A DNA stretch of 64,000 nt. Source: Stomoxys calcitrans (Eukaryota; Arthropoda; Insecta; Diptera; Muscidae). The DNA is taken from NCBI RefSeq assembly GCF_963082655.1, contig NC_081554.1, positions 46,124,826 through 46,188,825 of the forward strand, in the 5' to 3' direction. A program made the position numbers and the translations under genes. Below, in pieces: positions 21,735 through 31,204 of this stretch; position 1 is the first letter of the stretch; the number at the start of each line of letters is the position of its first letter. Below the pieces are notes generated by a model that was given only the letters and a program-made list of their open reading frames with translations, searched no databases and was not told the DNA's origin.

Positions 21735-22015
21735 CTGAACCCATAAAAGCTGCATTTATAACCCAATTTCACTGAAATTCGGTACGAAGAGTTTAACCTT
21801 CGACATCCGTGCCAAGTACGATCTTGATCGGGTCATATTTTGCTATAGCTTTCATATAAAATGATTTCCTGATTTCAGGCCTTGGCCTCATTTACTACCC
21901 TATTTCCCTGAAATTTAGCACAGTGAGTTTGGTAGGCCTCGCGATAGTCTTGCCAAGTATACCTCAGACTGCATTTAGGTAAAACTGCTGTATAGATCGA
22001 TCACATTTCTTACAC
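21735..22015 (+). repeat. Type-C mini-me fragment inside the RT relic
   Basis: About two worn units (CCCATAAAAGCTGCATTTAT, TTTCACTGAAATTCGGTA, TTTTGCTATAGCTTTCATA) without head or tail. RT-like sequence appears on both sides. Confidence 0.65.
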
Positions 22016-22104
22016 ACTTGAATGTGCTAGGGATAACGGGCATAGCATAAATCCCAGAAAAACTGTGCTGGAGTGTTTCACCAGGAGCGGAAATCTAGGT
22101 GTTT

Positions 22105-23237
22105 TCTGGGGAACTGTTTAGAAAGGCGTACCACCACTGGTCCGATCTCTGCATTGTGTATCAATGGAGTGTTTATAACTCGATTTGGCTAAAATTTGTT
22201 ACAGTGAGTTATATTCGATTCCTATATATCCTTCTTGAATATGATGCGGATCGAACTATATTTGGATACAGCTGCTCTTAGATAACGGTATTTAAGCCAT
22301 ATAACACCAGTTTATTGCCCAATATTGCAAAAATTTTAAACAGTGAGTTGTTTTAGAATCCTCGACATATTTGCCGACGGGTTTTGGTCCCGATCGGACT
22401 ATATTTTAATAAAGCTGCTTAAATTGTGCATCTTAGAGCGATCTCCCGATAAAGGGTGTGAAGCCCATAAAAGCTTTAGTTTTTATCCGATTTCGCTGAA
22501 TTTGGAAAGTGTGGGTAGTTTTAGGCCTCCCGACATCTGACTTAAATATGGTTCAGATAGGACTATATTTAGATATAGCTGCCATAGAGACTGATCTCCC
22601 GACAAAGGGTTTGAAGCCCATAAAAGCTTTTCTTTTTATCCGATTTCGCTGAAATTTGAAACAGTAAATAGTTTTAGGCCTCTTAACATCAGAACCAAAT
22701 ATGGTTCATTATGGACTATATTTGGATGTAGCTGCCATATACACCCATCACCCGATAAAGGGTCTGAAACCCATAAAAGTTTTTTTATTACCCGATTTCG
22801 CTGAAATTTAAAACTGTGGATTCTTTTCAGCCTCCCGACATCCGACCTAAATATGGTGCAGATCAGACTATATATTTGGATATAAAAGCTTTATTTATTA
22901 GCCGATTTCACTGAAATTTTAAACAGTGAGTTGTTTTAGGCCTCGCGATATCCGACCAAAATATCAAAATATAGATCATACTATATTTAGATATAACCGT
23001 CATATAGACCGATCTGCCGATTAAGGGTCTGTAACCCATGAAAGCTGCATTTATTGCGTGATTTCGTTGAAACTTTTGCTTGTATAAGAGTTCTCCGGAT
23101 CTGTGTCAAATATGATCCATACCAGTCCCTATTTAGATATAACTATGAATATGGTAGTCGAGTTGTAAGAAAATAGGTTGATCGAAATATCCATGGTGGT
23201 GGGTATCCAAAGTTCAGCACGGCAGAACTTAACACGT
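22105..23237 (+). repeat. Mini-me-like repeat, type C, lacking the head
   Basis: Seven or so units of about 150 bp with GATCTCCCGATAAAGGGT and CCCATAAAAGCTTT. The tail is CCATGGTGGTGGGTATCC, a worn hairpin (TTCAGCACGGCAGAA) and AACACG. The next mini-me copy starts directly at its end. Confidence 0.85.
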
Positions 23238-24026
23238 TTTTATACCCTCCACCATAGGACGGGGTTATACTAATTTCGTTATTATGTTTGTAACACCTCG
23301 AAATATGCGTCTGAGACCCCATAAAGTATATATATTCTTGATCGTCACGTCATTTCAAGTCCATCTAGCCATGTCCGTCCGTCTGTCTGTCCAAAGCACG
23401 CTAACTTTCGAAGTAGTAAAGTTAGCCGCTTGAAATTTTGCGAAAATACTTTTTATTAGTGTAGGTCGGTTGGGATTGTAAATGAGCTAAATCGGTCCAT
23501 GTTTTGATATAGCTGCCATATAAACCTCTCTTGGGTCTTGACTTCTTGAGCCACTAGGGGCGCAATTCTCATCCCATTTAACCTGATATAGCTGCCATAT
23601 ATAAACCGATCTGAGATCTTGACTTCTTGAGCCTCTAGAGGGCTCAATTCTCATCCGATTTGCCAGAAATTTTGTACAACGGCTTCTCTCATGACTTTCA
23701 ACATACGTGCCTAATATGGTCTGAATCGATCAATAGCTTGATACAGCTCCTATATAAACCTATCTCCGGATTTTGCTTCTTGAGCCACTACAAGGCGCAA
23801 TTCTTATCCGAATGAACTGAAATATTTCATAATGACTTCTACTATGTTCAGCATTCATTTATGATCCGAATCGGACTATAACCAATAGCATAACAGTTCT
23901 TATTGAATATTCTTTGTTTGCCTTAAAAGAGATACCGCGCTTAGAACTCGACAAATGCGATCCATGGTGGAGGGTATATAAGATTCGGCCCGGCCGAACT
24001 TAGCACGCTCTTACTTGTTACTTGTT
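23237..24026 (+). repeat. Mini-me-like repeat, type A, complete
   Basis: Head TTTATACCCTCCACCATAGG, core TATATATTCTTGATCG and TCCGTCCGTCTGTCTGTCC, about three units, tail CCATGGTGGAGGGTATATAA, TTCGGCCCGGCCGAACTTAG and a doubled TTACTTG. It abuts the type-C copy with no spacer, so it probably inserted into that copy's T-rich end. Confidence 0.88.
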
Positions 24027-24720
24027 TTTAATGTTTTCTCTCTTTCGAGACGAGCTTAATAATCTGATCGGCCCAGAATCACTTGTTGATTCGATTTAGC
24101 TATGTCCGTCTGTCCATATATTCGTGTGACCAAGGTAGAGGGCACATTTGTTGACCGATTGTAAAAAAATTTTGCACAAGCCTCTTTTTGAAAAAAATCG
24201 GATAAGATTTAGATATAACACCCATACATATCTTTCACCCGATTTGGCCTTGAAGGTCGTAGTCACCACAATTTTGTTGTTGTGTTTACAAAATTTAATA
24301 CGATTTGTTTTATTTGACGTCTCGATACGTGTGCAAAATTTCATAAAAATCGGATCAGATTTAGATATAGCTCCCATATATATGTTTCAACCGATACGGC
24401 CGTTAAGGCTGTAGAAGCCACAGTTTTAGTCTGATCTTAAAAAATTTTGCATGATATGTTTTATTTGACTTCGCAATACGCAAAATTCCATCAAAGTCAG
24501 TTCAGATTTAGATATAGCTGCCATATATATTTTTCATCCGATATGGCCCTTTAAGGCTGTTGTAGCCTCAATTTAGGTTCTATCTTAAGAAAAACTTAAA
24601 TGGTTCTATTCAATATTTCAAGAGATATGCAAAATTTAGGTCTGACTAGATTTCATCATAGGTTGCATGTATTAAAAGTAGTACATGGACTCGGTGGTGT
24701 GGGCTATTAAATACGACTTT
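24027..24720 (+). repeat. Mini-me-like repeat, type D, worn
   Basis: Core remnants (CAGAATCACTTGTTGATTCG, TATGTCCGTCTGTCC) are followed by about three type-D units (AGATTTAGATATAGCTCCCA, TATATATGTTTCAACCGA, GGCCGTTAAGGCTG). The tail hairpin is not preserved. Confidence 0.7.
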
Positions 24721-25465
24721 TGTCTTTGCTTACTGATGTTTATATTTATATTAACAATATATTTTTCCCCACTGTCAAATATTGCTCGAGTAACCTTCTA
24801 CACTAAAAGTACTTTAGGCTTCTTTCAATGTAGTTGTATTGGTCGTATGTGAATTATTATGAAACGTTTAGTGTTTGTGAGAAGATGAGCTAGTAACTCC
24901 CTCATGGATATTTCCCTACCGATTTTTTTCTCCCCATAATCTTGAGTAAAAGCGGATGCCAAGGTAAGATAGACTTTGGCTGGAATAACCACAGCAAGGC
25001 CATCAAGTGATGTTGGCTGCATTAAACGTGATTGGCAACTACTTAACATTTGCTCGAAGGTAGAAAACTGATTTGCAAACAAATGACATATGCAAAATGC
25101 ATCATCATCATCGCTATTGTTATTGCATATGTATGTATGTATGTGTGCACAATGCACGTAATCGCATGTCTATACGCTTAGGCGTTTATATGGGAAAGTA
25201 AAATGCTAAAGGGGACAAATTTACTTTTAATTAAATTCAGATTTTAAACAGAACACCCTACAAAAGAGGGTTGTTTTTCACATTTCTACCATATGCACTT
25301 TGACACTTTCTGATCGTTACATAGGATACTTCAAGTTTCTTCTACCCGCAATCATATACGTTCATACTAATTCCATATGTTACCATTGGACATTTTGATT
25401 TCAGAACGTTGAAAGTTTTTATATTTGTCGTCGTAGTGAGATTCTAAGCCGATTTAGCCTATCCG
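24721..25465. other. Unique stretch with a candidate exon
   Basis: Non-repetitive DNA. The minus-strand open frame at 24825-25079 is entered separately. A (TGTA)n-like microsatellite lies near 25125-25145. Confidence 0.5.
24825..25079 (-). CDS. Candidate exon of an unrecognised gene
   Basis: After a pyrimidine-rich stretch ending TTTGCAAATCAG (acceptor AG near 25065) the frame stays open for about 80 codons. It includes STFEQMLSSCQSRLMQPTS, LDGLAVVIPAKVYLTLASAF and GREISMRELLAHLL. The balanced amino-acid mix, with amphipathic helix-like segments, looks more like real coding sequence than any other non-transposon frame here. A possible donor (TCG|GTAGGG) lies near 24930; otherwise the frame stops at 24825. 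No domain was recognised. Confidence 0.3.
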   Translation of the reverse strand, partial: FANQFSTFEQMLSSCQSRLMQPTSLDGLAVVIPAKVYLTLASAFTQDYGEKKIGREISMRELLAHLLTNTKRFIIIHIRPIQLH

Positions 25466-25760
25466 TTGTTGTTGATGTTGTAGTAGTTTTTTGTGTTCCA
25501 TATTTCGTCTGCTTGATTCTGTTGAGTGTCCAGATCAAGGAACTCTGAGACTAAGATTGGGTGCGTCCAGAGGGATCTGGGTCTGAGTCGAGTGGGTCTG
25601 GCTGAACAGTTAAACAGGTGACGTCTGTTGTGTGGTCCTAAGTCACAATCGGGACATAGATCTTGCACGTCGGCATCAATCCTTGCTCTGTAGGAGTTGA
25701 AGCGGCTGCATCTGCCCGAAAGTAATTGCGTCAGAACTACTCTGGTTTGCCGGGGGAGGT
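25466..25760 (-). pseudogene. C-terminal Cys/His end of the Jockey-type ORF2
   Basis: The frame gives the CxxC...H...C pattern CPDCDLGPHNRRHLFNC, followed by LWTHPILVSEFLDL and LDTQQNQADE. This ending is typical of Jockey-type ORF2 proteins. It closely matches the translated edge of the window at 63800-64000. Confidence 0.85.
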
Positions 25761-25934
25761 CGATTTCGTTAGGTTCAACTGAAGGAGGTTCTTCAAGGAT
25801 GACAATCTCCCGGTTGCTATTTACCGCAACTGCTACCGTGACTGCATGATTGTTGTTTAGATCCGCTTGATGTGCCGCTTGATCTAGAGGTTCACACTTG
25901 TAGCGCTGAACCCCAGGCTCTAGATCATGTAGAT

Positions 25935-26660
25935 CTACTTTAGTCTTCTGGGCGGTGGATTTCTATCGACAAAATTATAATTTGGATGGTCTCTGCGATA
26001 ATAGCCGAAGAGGAATTGCTTAGACAGCATGTAGGTATGTCTTCGCACGGGTAGAATCATTGTCTCCTTATGGAGGAGGTCCACATGAGAACTGAGGAGA
26101 CAGCACGTCGCAGTTCGGAGGGCGACATTCTGAAAGATCTGAATATTATTCGACTGCGTGTCCAAGAGTTGACAAGACCACACTGGCGCTGCATAACTTA
26201 CCACAGACTGGCCAGTTGCTTTTTACATGGTGAACAAAGTTTCTTTGCCCCAAGTGCTGCCGGCAAGTGACTTGAGGAACTTGTTTCTACTTTTGACTTT
26301 ATCGCAAATTGCTGTGGCATGTGGGGAGAATATGTAAGGACTGCCAAATGTGACGCCAAGTATTTTGAGACACTTGATGGTCAGAATAATTTCACCATCG
26401 ACCATCACAGTCAGCTCGGGATTCACCTCCCGCGTATTTGTAGTGATCAATGTGGCTGAAGATTTGGTGGCAGATATCTTCAATTTCCTTGAGGTAGACG
26501 TTCAACCTATCGCAGATGTCAACAATCGTCCGCATATGATACGATGTCATCTGGAGGGGGTGAAATGGAGCATAGGTAGAGGTTAAACAGTGCCGGAGAT
26601 ATCACCCCGCTCAGGGAAACTCCATGTTTCACTCCACGGTGCTTCGACTTCTTATCCCTA
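25935..26660 (-). pseudogene. RT palm end and thumb of the Jockey-type element
   Basis: Just after the motif-B-like GVISPALFNLYL (about 26600-26565), IVSYADDC gives the catalytic YADD box (26525-26536). Separate frames continue with VDGEIILTIKCLKILGVTF (26223-26483) and SYAAPVWSCQLLDTQSNNIQ (25935-26204), the LGVTFD-like and thumb regions. A deletion after YADDC and further frame changes separate them. The expected PQGG reads SLSG here, a damaged motif. Confidence 0.85.
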
Positions 26661-26664
26661 AATT

Positions 26665-27336
26665 TCACAAATGACCACACAGAAAATTCGCGACCCAGCG
26701 TTTTAGGCCTGGTTGGAGGTATGTGTTGGCGATGTCCTCAAATAGTTTGGCACGGCTGACCACGTCGAATGCCTTCGATAGGTCCAGTGCCACGAGGACC
26801 GTCCTATCACATGGCCTGGGATGATTGAAGCCGCGGCAAATGTGTGCGGTGATGGCATGCAAAGCAGTTGTTGTGCTATGCAGTCTTCGGAATCCATGTT
26901 GGTGGTCGGCGAATGAAAATTCTCCCACAAGGTTCGGGAGGAGTAATGCCTCAAGCGTCTTTGCTACTAGTGAGGGAAGGGAGATCGGTCTGTACGACTG
27001 CCTCAAACTAGGGTCCTTTCCAGGTTTCAGTAGCGGAATCACTCTGCCCATTTTCCAGACATCGGAAACCATAAGAGTGTTCAAAGACTGGTTGAGGATA
27101 GTAGTTTTGTACTCAACTCCAGGTAAATCCAGATTCTTCAGCGTCAGTGTAGAGATTTCATCTGGGTCCAACGCCTTGGATGATTTGGCGCCACGCATGA
27201 CATTCGTCACTTCGCCCACGGTAAATTGTGATGGCTGTCCATCGGCTCGGAGACCACGCATACGGCGGAGCCATTCACCTCCTTGCCCTGTCACTCTCCG
27301 GATGCACAATAAATTGACGGTTGAACAATCTGGCAC
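26665..27336 (-). pseudogene. RT fingers and palm (motifs 0-A) of the Jockey-type element
   Basis: A 223-codon open frame contains the GRVIPLLKPGKDP and SYRPISLPSLVAKTLEALLL blocks, HQHGFRRLHSTTTALHAI, then VALDLSKAFDVVSRAKL, which holds the motif-A Asp. It ends in LKRWVANFLCGHL, just before the frame change that leads to KFRDKKSKHRGVKHGV. Long stretches are intact, so decay is moderate. Confidence 0.9.
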
Positions 27337-27694
27337 ATCTCTTCGTATCAGTCAGAGTAACGTCGCCTAAAGTGTGTGAGTTCCTGTCATTCCGTCTACC
27401 GGGGTTCGACAGCGACTTAACAGTAGAGCACAGCTTACCCAAGCAGTAACATAGCTCCAAGTGTTCCAGCCGCAAATTCCGCCTATGTTCTTTTACTACA
27501 CTGTTTATTTCCGTATTCAGCACGCTGACTCTGGAGTTAGTGGGGTCCATACAACGAATCCCATCACGCTCATCTGCAAGTACCACTGCCTGCGCCAGGA
27601 AATTGGGCCGCACTTGGGCTATTCGACCGGCTGGTATAAAGCGAGCGGCTGCTGCGTTAATGATGTCTCGGAATATCGTCTTAGGAACTACCAC
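27275..27694 (-). pseudogene. Endonuclease-RT linker of the Jockey-type element
   Basis: Contains FRDIINAAAARFIPAGRIAQ, VLADERDGIRCMDP and LCSTVKSLSNPGRR, matching the usual order of the linker between endonuclease and RT in Jockey elements. It overlaps the next RT frame by about 60 bp in another frame, so a frame change lies near 27300-27340. Confidence 0.85.
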
Positions 27695-27699
27695 ATTCG

Positions 27700-28555
27700 A
27701 GGGGGTGTCAGTTCACAGAAGCGGCGATTGGTGTACTCTCAGAAGCCAGCCCAATCGGCCTTCTTCTGATTGATAAACGTCCGGCGCACAGTAGTCATGA
27801 ACTCTGGTGGTCCGTCGATGGTTAGAATTATAGGGAGGTTGTCTGACCCCAAAGAAATGACGGCTTGCTAGCATACAGCACTCAGGAGATCAGGGGATGC
27901 AATGGAAATGTCTGGCGAGCTGCTACACCTCCTCGTAATGTTAATGGGGGCATCCTCATTCACTGTGTAAAACGTAGAGTCTTCAATCTGCTCTGCCAAA
28001 GCTATGCCCGCTGGAAGTTACCTAGGGGAGTATGCCATGAAATGCGATGCGCATTAAAGTCCCCTAGAACCAGACGATTATGGCCAGATAGTATCCAACT
28101 TATGTCGAGCTTGTAAGCCTGGCCATTAATTGGGACACAGCCACCAATCGGCGGTATTTACACCTTGTATAGCTCCATCTCGGCAGTACCGGACATGACT
28201 GCTACCCCATGCACTCCACGTAGGGGTCACTAGCGCCAGTCGCAGACGAAATGGGTCTATACTGCACGGAACCGTGTATTACGAAGGCCTATCTCCATCC
28301 CTTGAGCGATCCTTGCGTAGCAGATTGTATCTGTGTCAACTGTGCATGCTGCAGGTGTTGGTCAGCTTTTTCTCCTGGATCGCTGCAACCAATAAGTTCT
28401 TCCGAGTCATAATATCCACAATTTCGTCGATCTTGCCACGGAGACCGTTGCAATTCAATTGCAAAAATGATACACTTCCCACCACTGGCCTGGCAATATT
28501 GGGGCTGGGATGCTGCTGTTGCGTATATTGCCGCAAGGGGAGGTCGAGGGGTCAC
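27700..28555 (-). pseudogene. Endonuclease region of the Jockey-type element, heavily broken
   Basis: The N-terminal metal-binding block is clear in one frame: VSFLQLNCNGLRGKIDEIVD and IMTRKNLLVAAIQEKKLT (28460-28370), where the usual family motif is QETK. From about 28330 to 27700 only scattered pieces are readable across three frames with many stops. Confidence 0.78.
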
Positions 28556-28711
28556 ATAGTCCGACGACGCAGACGCAGAAGGAGACTACGATGCTTGTGA
28601 CCCACTGCTGTCTATGCTCGCATAGCAGCTTGCGACATATTCAGATGACTATACTTTCGTAGTGATGTAAGGCTAGATCAAGATCGGGAATGTACCCACT
28701 CCATGCACCGG

Positions 28712-28945
28712 TTACACCTCACCGACACCGACCGATAATGGAGGCGGTTGTGGCAAACCGAACAGAACCAGGGTCGGGGTTCTTTTCAATCCCGGCACGG
28801 ACCAGAAGCGTTCGGAGAAGGCACTCTGGGATGTGCCTCTTCCATGACGAAAAAAGGACGAAAACGTACACTGAGGCGGCAGCCCTTGCCGATGAAGGAT
28901 ACCATCGGATAAATCCGGAGCGTACAACCAATTGCCATAACCTAT
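28712..28945 (-). pseudogene. 5' coding part with decayed 2A-like motif
   Basis: The frame at 28931-28719 reads ECLLRTLLVRAGIEKNPDP near 28825-28768. Many non-LTR elements carry a 2A-like ribosome-skipping signature ending in NPGP at this place. Here the Gly is Asp (codon GAC). A hydrophobic LL stretch precedes it, as in active 2A sequences. The remainder (ATTASIIGRCR) runs into a stop. Confidence 0.6.
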
Positions 28946-29000
28946 CCGTCTATCTTTCGAACGAGTAAAGCTAAGGGCATAACATTTTGCAGAAATACTT
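28946..29000 (+). repeat. Mini-me core fragment
   Basis: TCCGTCTATCTTTCGAACGA followed by GTAAAGCTAAGGGCATAACA matches the post-core part of a mini-me copy. The next complete copy starts inside it. Confidence 0.65.
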
Positions 29001-30330
29001 TTTATACCCTTCACCAAAGGACTACTCGAAATATACGCCTGAGACCCCATAAAGTATATATATTCTTGATCGTCGCGACATTTTATGTCGATCTAGCCAT
29101 GTCCGTCCGTCTGTCCGTCCGTCCGTCTGTCCGTCCGTCCGTCTGTCTGTCTGTCCGTCCGTCTGTCGAAAGCACGCTACTTTCCGTAGGAGTAAAGCTA
29201 GCCGCTTGAAGTTTTGCACAAATACTTCTTATTAGTGTAGGTCGGTTGGTATTGTAAATGGGCCATATCGGTCCATGTTTTGATATAGCTACCATATAAA
29301 CCGATCTTGGGTCTTGACTTCTTGAGCCTCTAGAGTGCGCAATTCTTATCCGATTGGAATGAAATTTTGCACGACATGTTCTGTTATGATATTCAACAAC
29401 TGTGCCAAGTATAGTTCAAATCGGTCAATAACCTGATATAACTGCCATATAAACCGATCTTGGGTCTTGACTTCTTGAGCCTCTAGAGCGCGCAATTCCT
29501 ATCCGATTGGAATGAAATTTTGCACGACGTGTTTTGTTATGATATCCAACAACTGTGCCGAGTATGGGTCAAATCGGTTCAAAACCTGATATAGCTGTCA
29601 TATAAACCGATCTTGGGTCTTGACTTCTTGAGCCTTTAGAGTGCGCAATTCTTATCCGATTGGAATGAAATTTTGCACGACGTGTTCTGTTATGATATTT
29701 AAAAACTGTGCTGAGTATGGTTCAAATCGGTTCAAAACCTGATATAGCTGTCATATAAACCGATCTTGGGTCTTGACTTCTTGAGCTTCTAGAGGGCGCA
29801 ATTCCTATCCGATTTGGCTGAAATTTTGCATGACTTATTTTATTCCTACTTTCAATAACGGTGTCAAATAAGGTTCAAATCGGTTCATAGCCTGATATAG
29901 CTGCCATATAAACCGATCTGGGATCTTGACTTCTTGAGCCTCTAGAAGTCGCAATTATTATCTGATTTGCCTGAAATTTTGTACGACGGATCCTCTCATG
30001 ACCATCAACATACGTGTTATTATGGTCTGAATCGGTCTATAGCCCGATACAGCCCCCATATAAATCGATCTCTCTATTTTACTTCTTGAGCCAACAAAGG
30101 GCGCAATTCTTATTCGAATTGGCTGACATTTTATACAGGTCTCCAACACATAATTTAATTGTGGTTTAAACCGGACCATATCTTGATATCGCTCTAATAG
30201 CAGAGTAAATTTTTTCTTTTATCTTTTTTTGCGTAAGAAGATATGCCGGGAAAAGAATTCGAAAAATGCGATCCATGGTGGAGGGTACATAAGATTCGGT
30301 CCGGCCGAACTTAGCACGCTTTTACTTGTT
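29001..30330 (+). repeat. Mini-me-like repeat, type A, complete
   Basis: Head TTTATACCCTTCACCAAAGG, core TATATATTCTTGATCG, a (GTCY)n tract at about 29099-29166, six units of about 155 bp with little divergence, and the tail TTCGGTCCGGCCGAACTTAG and CACGCTTTTACTTGTT. Confidence 0.88.
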
Positions 30331-30715
30331 ATTACATAGTGTAACTCGTTGTAACCCGACATGCGCAAAGTTAGCCAAATCGAATAACAATCAGTTTTTC
30401 ATGGAACCAAGATGTGAGTTCAGTTAATATGGGAGTTGAATGTTGGAAGTTGTAATAGAAGTCGTCATGCAAAGTTTCAGCTTAACTGTGTTAGAATTTC
30501 GTCTCCTTTTGGAAGCTATAGTGCAAAATATCAGCTTAATTGTATAAGCGTTGCCATGTTTTGGGACTTATGAAGTCAAATCCAAAGTTTATTTTGATAT
30601 GGAAGTTAATGCAGGTTTTATGCCGATTTAGACCATACTTGCAAAGGCTATTAAGGACAGAAGTCATTGTATGACGAAAACAGTATACCCCCATACAAAA
30701 GTGGGCACAACAAAA
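30331..30715 (-). repeat. Very worn type-A mini-me units
   Basis: GTTGGAAGTTGTAATAGAAG, TGCAAAGTTTCAGCTTAACT and GCCGATTTAGACCATACTTG resemble type-A units in reverse. The end GTATACCCCCATACAAAAGT resembles a head. Confidence 0.5.
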
Positions 30716-31204
30716 TGCAAACATTTACCACATTTTGCATTTTATCTTCAATGTCCTAGGTAGGTGCTATGATTACACCTTGTTTGGCTTCTGCATTAAG
30801 TCGCCTGCGAGCATGTCATCCCGTTGTTCACTAAGGCATTCTCTCATGGGGTGTATTTTGTATTCCAGAATCAAACAGTGTTCCTTTTGCAAATCTATTC
30901 ATCTGGGCGTTTTTCATTGCGTCAAGGTAAATCGATGAATGTGCATCGTCAAGTGATCTAAAATTGAATTAGGACAAGGACGTGATTAAAATACCTTAAA
31001 CCATACATTTTCCATCATCTGGTATTGAATTGAAACAGAATTGTGATAATTTGCTTTCTTAATGGAGTCTCATTAATAAGATTTATGTAACACATAGATT
31101 TGTAGATGATAGAACAAATGCGTCAATGAATTAGGTAAAACCAAGAACTGAAACATATAACCATACTTCGTTTGATTTGTTAATTCATCAAGTTTACTAT
31201 GACT
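30716..31204. other. Unique stretch with a splice-site pair
   Basis: Apart from an acceptor-donor pair enclosing 58 bp at 30869-30926 (see findings), nothing was recognised. Confidence 0.4.

Larger units (their letters stand above)
20440..22100 (+). pseudogene. Decayed non-LTR reverse transcriptase, split by a SINE and repeats
   Basis: Two overlapping relics of one RT family are visible. At 20450-20890: FTLVAFLGIKGAFNNVKLES (motif A region) and VIAYADNVV (a worn YADD box). At 21190-21730: a second motif-A-like stretch, IPQGGVLSVLLWLLV (RT motif B/4), then VVTYAYDIVIIVAGR and LGKLSGWVRD. More of it (NPRKTVLECFTR) is at 22045-22090. Stops and frame changes are frequent. The paired motifs mean two copies, or one internally duplicated copy. 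The clade looks R1/I/Jockey-like and is not resolved. Confidence 0.7.
25466..28945 (-). mobile_element. Jockey-type non-LTR retrotransposon, nearly whole but dead
   Basis: Minus-strand blocks in order: an N-terminal region with a 2A-like motif (28931-28719), an endonuclease start (28536-28336), an EN-RT linker, the RT with YADD, and a C-terminal Cys/His motif (CPDCDLGPHNRRHLFNC, about 25663-25613). The 3' end is rich in CAA repeats (read as GTTGTTGTTG on the plus strand at 25466). At about 3.5 kb it may span most of one element. Many stops and frame changes make it inactive. A second copy's 3' end is at 63786-64000. Confidence 0.87.

Noticed and set aside
26825..27370. 181-codon plus-strand frame
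   Set aside because: Antisense shadow of the Jockey-type RT.
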